From the NCBI GenBank assembly GCA_022072445.1, contig JAJVHV010000020.1, forward strand, positions 88,590-152,589: a stretch of DNA of 64,000 bases, given 5' to 3'. The DNA comes from Phycisphaerae bacterium (GTDB taxonomy: Bacteria; Planctomycetota; Phycisphaerae; UBA1845; Fen-1342). Both the position numbers and the translations under genes were made by a program. The notes below the pieces were generated by a model. The model did not search any database. It was not told where the DNA came from and was given only the letters and a program-made list of their open reading frames with translations. Each line of letters starts with the position of its first letter. Within the stretch, counting starts at the first letter, position 1. Shown here piece after piece: positions 59,843 through 64,000 of the stretch.

Positions 59843-61775
59843 GCGTGACGGCGGGGCCGGACGGGCAGGAGACGGCGTACACGTTCGGGGTGGATGACGT
59901 GGGCCGGCCGGCGTCGGTCAGTGGTGCGGGCATGAGCATGACGTACGCGTATGACGACGCGAGCCGGGTCGATTATGTCGATTATGGCAACGGCACGCGC
60001 GTGGATTACGCGTATGACGACGCCAACCGTGTGACGACGATCGCGCATCTGGGCCTGGCGCCCAACCGGCCCGTGCTGTACCAGACCGAGTACGAATGGA
60101 ACCCTAACAACACGATCGCGGTGCGGACCGAGACGGACAATTCCAGCGGCAGCACCGTCGAGACGGTGGTATCATTTGAGTATGACGCCCGCGACCGGCT
60201 GATCCGCGAGACGCGTGTGCGGCAGGGGTCGCCGGACGTGACGGAGTATGACATCGAGTACTTGTACGACGACCTGGGCAACCGGCTCCAGAAGTCGCAG
60301 ACGACGGCGACGGAGAGCGGCGACGTGACGGTCGTGACGGACTATGTCTACGACATCACGGAGCCGAATCAGGAGTTCGTGACGAACAACAACCGGCTGA
60401 TGTACTACACGGAGACGGTGGACAGCGAGCTGCGGCGGACGGTGTATTACACGTATGACGAGACCAGTTCGCGGGCGGCGACGCCCACGCCACCCATGAG
60501 CAACATCACGATCAAGGACGAGACCAGCCCGAACACCCGAAGCGATCTGGCGTTGACGTATGCGCGGAATGGCGGCTTGTGGCTGGCGGTGTGGGGCGAG
60601 TACGCCGTGGACGAGAATGGCGATTACGTCGCCGACTCGTACGTGCCGAGTGCGGCCCGCGAGTTCCGCTACGAGAGTTGGCGCGGAAGGTACATGAGCC
60701 GCGACTACACGACCGGCGACCCGCCGGACCCAGATCCGGCGACCTGGACGCCGCTGACGGCGTGGACGTACACCGAGTACCTCGGCGACACGCCGCTCGC
60801 GGATTGGACGGTCGATCTCGACTCGGGCGACGCCGACCAAGACGGCACGACCGATGAAGCCGTGTGGACCAAGCTGCGCACGTACCTGCCCGGCTCATCC
60901 TCCGGCGACGCGGCGGGGCGCAGAAGAACGCCGACGATTCGATTCAATACTGTCATAGCGACCTGGTCGGCTCGACGGTTGCGACGACCGACGCCGACGG
61001 CACGAACGGCGTCTTCGACGGTCCGGCGATCACGGTCGCCTACACTGCCTTTGGCGAGCTGGTCGCCAACGACGGCTCGGACAACATCAGCATCGGCTTG
61101 GCGGCGCCGGCCGGCTTTCCGCGCTACCAATACTGCGGCGCGTGGGGGTATGAGACGAGCGGCGCCGACGGCTCCGGCGCCATGCTCTCGCTCTCCGGGC
61201 ACGACACGTCGCTTCCGCCGATCCGGCTGTCGCACGTCGGCGCCCGCTGGTATGACCCCGCGCTGGGACGGTTCGTGCAGAGGGATCGCATCGGGCTGTG
61301 CGGCGCACTTAACCTCTACGGCTACGCGCACAACAATTCCGTGACGTGGTTCGACGTTGATGGCCTTGGTCCAGATAGCGTAACGAGTTCCGCTGAGAAA
61401 GCAATCGCCTCCGGTAACGTCGAAGAGGTGAAATGCATTCTTGAATCATCCGGCGATATGATGAACTCCGCCCTGCGGAAGCAACTGCAGGACTGGCTGG
61501 CGAGGGCGATGAGCCGGGCGCAGGGTCAGGTTGGAATCTCCGACAAGATTGCTAGACAGATGACTGCGCGGGGATGGACTGAGCAGCGAATCGCCAATGC
61601 AGTCAAGTATGGGCAGCGCATTCAAGCGACCAACAAGGCGACCGGTAACGCCGCAATCCGCTATGTGCACCCTGAAACCGGACAGTCAGTGGTAGTTGAT
61701 ACCGTTACGAACGATGTCATTCACGTTGGCGGGCCGGGCTTTAGGTACGGCCCTCCGAGCGGGGATCTGCCGTGA
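59833..61775 (+). pseudogene. Rhs module 2: YD repeats and RHS core with frameshift, colicin E5-like tail
   Basis: From 59833 the DNA matches module 1 from 57484 (ggcgaggtgagcgtgacg). The YD frame can be read from a GTG at 59779 outside the homology, but no proper start exists. At 60915-60918 a run of four G stands where module 3 has five (62527-62531). This moves the reading frame after SGDAAG, and the RHS core and tail continue in another frame (DDSIQYCHSDLVGSTVATTD to the stop at 61775). Module 2 also differs by an insertion (SSRAATPTPPMS). Restoring one G would give one continuous protein of about 645 residues ending in a colicin E5-type domain. It could be a true mutation, a phase switch or an assembly error. 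Confidence 0.8.
60864..61775 (+). CDS. Toxin-bearing frame of module 2: RHS core plus colicin E5-type tRNase domain
   Basis: 303 residues from a GTG at 60864; the first ~19 residues are out of the ancestral frame. After the RHS core (GARWYDPALGRFVQRDRIGL, CGALNLYGYAHNNSVTWFDV) comes a unique tail from about 61345. Its last 80 residues match colicin E5: KIARQMTARGWTEQRIANAV corresponds to colicin E5 IRGQMPERGWTEDDIKNTV, and RYVHPETGQSVVVDTVTNDV to its ATVYG...YVVVNDRTGEV. Colicin E5 cuts tRNAs for Tyr, His, Asn and Asp in the anticodon. GFRYGPPSGDLP ends the protein. The stop overlaps the 76-residue immunity candidate (GTGA). Confidence 0.75.
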   Translation: MDQAAHVPARLILRRRGGAQKNADDSIQYCHSDLVGSTVATTDADGTNGVFDGPAITVAYTAFGELVANDGSDNISIGLAAPAGFPRYQYCGAWGYETSGADGSGAMLSLSGHDTSLPPIRLSHVGARWYDPALGRFVQRDRIGLCGALNLYGYAHNNSVTWFDVDGLGPDSVTSSAEKAIASGNVEEVKCILESSGDMMNSALRKQLQDWLARAMSRAQGQVGISDKIARQMTARGWTEQRIANAVKYGQRIQATNKATGNAAIRYVHPETGQSVVVDTVTNDVIHVGGPGFRYGPPSGDLP

Positions 61776-62002
61776 TTGGCGACGCCGAAGTCTACGTTGC
61801 ACTTCTGGATGAGGCAGTCGAGGCATGGCGACCGGTCCGTGCCGAGCGCATCGGTGACAATACATATCGCATTCTCATCCAGCCGTACGACCGGAGCATT
61901 GAGTCGTGGGAGTTTGAGCCCGGTGATGTGGTCCTGTGCGAGACCGTCGACGTGGCAGGCGGGCGCATTCTTGCGGCGCGAAGCAAAGTCGCTGGGACGT
62001 GA
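61772..62002 (+). CDS. Candidate immunity protein for the colicin E5-like toxin
   Basis: 76 residues, GTG start overlapping the toxin stop by four bases. The protein is small, acidic and mostly beta (EVYVALLDEAVEAWRPVRAE, then IESWEFEPGDVVLCETVDV). Toxin-immunity coupling by overlap is typical. The fold is not one I can name, and the pairing is inferred from position. Its TGA at 62000-62002 is followed in the same frame by the open YD frame of module 3, so readthrough would fuse the two. Confidence 0.65.
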   Translation: MIGDAEVYVALLDEAVEAWRPVRAERIGDNTYRILIQPYDRSIESWEFEPGDVVLCETVDVAGGRILAARSKVAGT

Positions 62003-62017
62003 CCGGACGAGGAGTTC

Positions 62018-63313
62018 GTGACGAACAACAACCGGCTGATGTTTTACACCGAGACGGTGGACAGCGAGCTGCGGCGGACGGTGTACTACACGTATTACGA
62101 GACCGGCGACGTGAGCAACATCACGATCAAGGACGAGACCAGTCCGAACACGCGCGCTGATCTTGCGTTGACGTACGCCCGCAATGGCGGATTGTGGCTG
62201 GCGGTGTGGCGTGACTACGACGTGGATGCGACCACGCAGGAGTACGTCGCCGACTCGTACGTGCCGGCACTGGCGCGCGAGTTCCGCTACGAGAGCGGGC
62301 GCGGAAGGTACATGAGCCGCGACTACACAACCAACGGCGAAACGAATCCCGGTTTGTGGGAGCCGGCGACGGCGTGGACGTACACGGAGTACGTGGGCGA
62401 CACGCCGATCGCGGACTGGGAAGTCGATCTCGATTCGGGCGACGCCGACGAGGACGGCACGACCGACGAGCCGGTGTGGACCAAGCTGCGGACGTACCTG
62501 CCGGGTTCGAGCGCTGGCGACGCGGCGGGGGCGCAGAAGAACGCCGACGATTCGATCCAATACTATCATGGCGACCTGGTCGGCTCGACGGTCGGCACGA
62601 CCGACGCCGACGGCACGAACGGCGTCTTCGACGGGCCGGCGATCACGGTCGCGTACACGGCGTTTGGCGAAATCGTGACGCGCGACGGGAATGGGGTCGT
62701 GTCAATTGGGTCTGGTGCTCCGAACGGCTATCCGCGCTACCAGTATTGCGGTAACTGGGGATATGAATCGGGCCACCTGTCGCTGTCTGGCCACGACGAG
62801 ACGCTGCCACCAATCGCGCTCATGCACGTCGGCGCGCGCTGGTACGATCCTGCTCTGGGGCGGTTCGTGCAGCGGGATTCGATGGGCGTTTCTGGCGGCC
62901 TAAACGTCTACGCGTACGCGCTAAACTGTCCCCACAATGTTGACCCTGCCGGGTATCAGACATTTCCACCGGTGCCCGGTACAACCTCCGCAGACTGGGA
63001 TTGGGCGTGGCATCAACCTCGTCCGCGCCCGCCGTGGGTTCCTGAACCACTTCCACCACCGCGTGTTCGCGACATGCAGCCACTTAAGGAGCTTGAGCTT
63101 CTGAAGCGCCGATACTACTGGGATAAGGCGCTTGGCACGATTGAGGGGGCTATCATCGGGGGAATAATCGGCGGTGGGGGTGGACCGGTCGGCGCCATCG
63201 TGGGCGCGGTCGTCGGGGCAGGCGGGGTGCTTATTCCGGAGTTCATCGACGACGCTTGCCATCGGAACGAGCCATTGAACCCTTTGCTTGGAGGCGACTA
63301 TTCCAACTGGTAG
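62018..63313 (+). CDS. Rhs module 3: short YD part, RHS core, proline/glycine-zipper tail
   Basis: 431 residues from a GTG at 62018; the frame is open from 62003. DNA homology with the other modules starts at about 62011 (ggagttcgtgacgaacaaca), later in the repeat than in modules 1 and 2, so this module is more deeply truncated. It keeps LALTYARNGGLWLAVWRDYD, SDDAAG-type linker sequence and the RHS core (GARWYDPALGRFVQRDSMGV at about residue 272). The own tail of ~125 residues is proline-rich (PRPRPPWVPEPLPPPRVRDM), then glycine zipper (GAIIGGIIGGGGGPVGAIVG, AVVGAGGVLIPEF), ending DACHRNEPLNPLLGGDYSNW. It resembles the module 1 tail in style but not in sequence. A membrane protein gene follows. 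Confidence 0.8.
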   Translation: MTNNNRLMFYTETVDSELRRTVYYTYYETGDVSNITIKDETSPNTRADLALTYARNGGLWLAVWRDYDVDATTQEYVADSYVPALAREFRYESGRGRYMSRDYTTNGETNPGLWEPATAWTYTEYVGDTPIADWEVDLDSGDADEDGTTDEPVWTKLRTYLPGSSAGDAAGAQKNADDSIQYYHGDLVGSTVGTTDADGTNGVFDGPAITVAYTAFGEIVTRDGNGVVSIGSGAPNGYPRYQYCGNWGYESGHLSLSGHDETLPPIALMHVGARWYDPALGRFVQRDSMGVSGGLNVYAYALNCPHNVDPAGYQTFPPVPGTTSADWDWAWHQPRPRPPWVPEPLPPPRVRDMQPLKELELLKRRYYWDKALGTIEGAIIGGIIGGGGGPVGAIVGAVVGAGGVLIPEFIDDACHRNEPLNPLLGGDYSNW

Positions 63314-63321
63314 GATTGGTG

Positions 63322-63852
63322 ATGGTGCGGATATATCCACCGGCTCTGTATGCAATTGTCGTGATTGTCGTGACCTTTGCAATTGGGTCAGCCATTATCG
63401 GCTACAACAGTCGTGGCACCGCTCAATATGCGGTCGCAATGACGACCTTGGTGCTGTGTGAGTTCTGCATCGCGAGTGTCGTCGTGCGTCGCCTTTATCG
63501 GCTTCAGCGATTTCTGAAGGAACAGGACTACGCCATTTGTGTTCGCTGTAAGTATAGTCTGCGCGGGCTCGTACAGCGCGGTGCATGCCCTGAGTGCGGC
63601 GCGACGTACGAGCTTGCAGACACTCAACGCACCTGGCGAGACTGGTTTCATGCTGATACTAACCGCCGCCTGAACAGCCGTCGACAGAGCGCGCTGCTCT
63701 GGGTTGGTGCGGCGATCCTCGTGAGCTTTATCATCTCGGATGTCACAGCATCGCGATACCCGGGCCTCTACGCATACCGCGGAGTCATCGGCGGACTCAT
63801 TTGTGCTCCGATGTGTGCGTTCGCGATGATGCTGGGCCGCCGAGAGAGGTAG
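63322..63852 (+). CDS. Zinc-ribbon membrane protein after module 3, candidate immunity
   Basis: 176 residues from the ATG at 63322. Two hydrophobic segments (ALYAIVVIVVTFAIGSAIIG, YAVAMTTLVLCEFCIASVVV) are followed by a cytoplasmic zinc ribbon (CVRCKYSLRGLVQRGACPEC then GATYEL) and two more segments (ALLWVGAAILVSFIISDV, GVIGGLICAPMCAFAMML). It begins 8 bases after the module 3 stop. Immunity proteins against membrane-acting toxins are usually integral membrane proteins, so an immunity role against the glycine-zipper tail is plausible but unproven. Confidence 0.6.
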   Translation: MVRIYPPALYAIVVIVVTFAIGSAIIGYNSRGTAQYAVAMTTLVLCEFCIASVVVRRLYRLQRFLKEQDYAICVRCKYSLRGLVQRGACPECGATYELADTQRTWRDWFHADTNRRLNSRRQSALLWVGAAILVSFIISDVTASRYPGLYAYRGVIGGLICAPMCAFAMMLGRRER

Positions 63853-63860
63853 GCGCTTGC

Positions 63861-64000
63861 GCCTACGCGCGGGCGGGGCCGGAGGTGGGCGATCCGGCGG
63901 AGGCGCAGGTTTGGGCGTTGGAGTGGGAGCGGCCGGACGCGGACGGGATGCCGAATTTCTGGCGGCTGACGCAGGTGGAGGACCCGGCGGGTCACACGGT
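63861..64000 (+). CDS. Rhs module 4, start of a further YD-repeat frame (runs off the window)
   Basis: From 63861 one frame reads AYARAGPEVGDPAEAQVWAL, then NFWRLTQVEDPAGHTV at the edge. LTxVEDPAGHTV is typical of the inter-repeat sequence of YD proteins. There is no start codon in good context, and it follows directly on the previous gene, as in the other cassette joins. This part corresponds to a region upstream of what modules 1-3 retain. Confidence 0.5.

Overview
The window reads as a piece of a high-G+C, Gram-negative-type chromosome, most likely from the phylum Planctomycetota. This is inferred from gene content, not from a marker gene. The evidence is: an lpxD / lpxC-fabZ fusion / lpxA cluster followed by a Gfo/Idh oxidoreductase; a murC-murB-ddl-(ftsQ-like) cluster that is not followed by ftsA or ftsZ; a PEP-CTERM protein; a DUF2723-type membrane protein; gliding-type ABC genes with DUF4340; and several small membrane proteins with a CxxCGYxLxGL...CPECG zinc ribbon.

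Layout. 0-5 kb: 3' end of pyruvate kinase, a 22-bp tandem repeat, then a minus-strand run of tRNA-Ser(CGA), a DnaJ-like protein, a membrane protein, a TPR protein and a cupin lipoprotein. 5-13 kb: TIGR01777 epimerase, Clp-N protein, small membrane proteins, a DUF2723 protein, a GT2 plus GT-C pair, a TPR protein. 13-21 kb: MutS2 without a Smr domain, a 145-bp hairpin repeat array, a zinc-ribbon membrane protein, a double-ACT protein, GpmI, a membrane protein overlapping a GDP-fucose synthase. 21-26 kb: amidohydrolase-CIA30 fusion, glycyl-tRNA synthetase with a low-G+C patch, HepT/MntA toxin-antitoxin pair, VOC protein. 26.5-31 kb: aa3-type cytochrome oxidase operon. 31-33 kb: ECF sigma factor, a possible anti-sigma factor and an exported protein. 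33-34.6 kb: PEP-CTERM protein and inverted-repeat elements. 34.6-44 kb: GldA/F/G-like ABC system with DUF4340, and an O-antigen-ligase-like protein. 44-49 kb: murC, murB, ddl, ftsQ-like. 49.7-54.8 kb: OmpH-like, lpxD, lpxC-fabZ, lpxA, Gfo/Idh, which together form a lipid A and outer-membrane cluster.

54.8-64 kb is accessory and is the most unusual part. It is a same-strand array of 5'-truncated YD-repeat/RHS-core modules. Their cores are nearly identical, but each ends in a different C-terminal tail and is followed by a small unrelated gene. One tail is a colicin E5-type tRNase domain whose gene overlaps a 76-residue candidate immunity gene. Two others are proline-rich with glycine-zipper segments, and one of these is followed by a multi-pass zinc-ribbon membrane protein. 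A degraded remnant lies at the left edge and another module starts at the right edge. I read this as a store of orphan Rhs toxin/immunity cassettes.

Intergenic DNA is rich in palindromic repeats of several families. No CRISPR array, insertion sequence or rRNA was seen. All functions come from reading motifs; nothing was searched.
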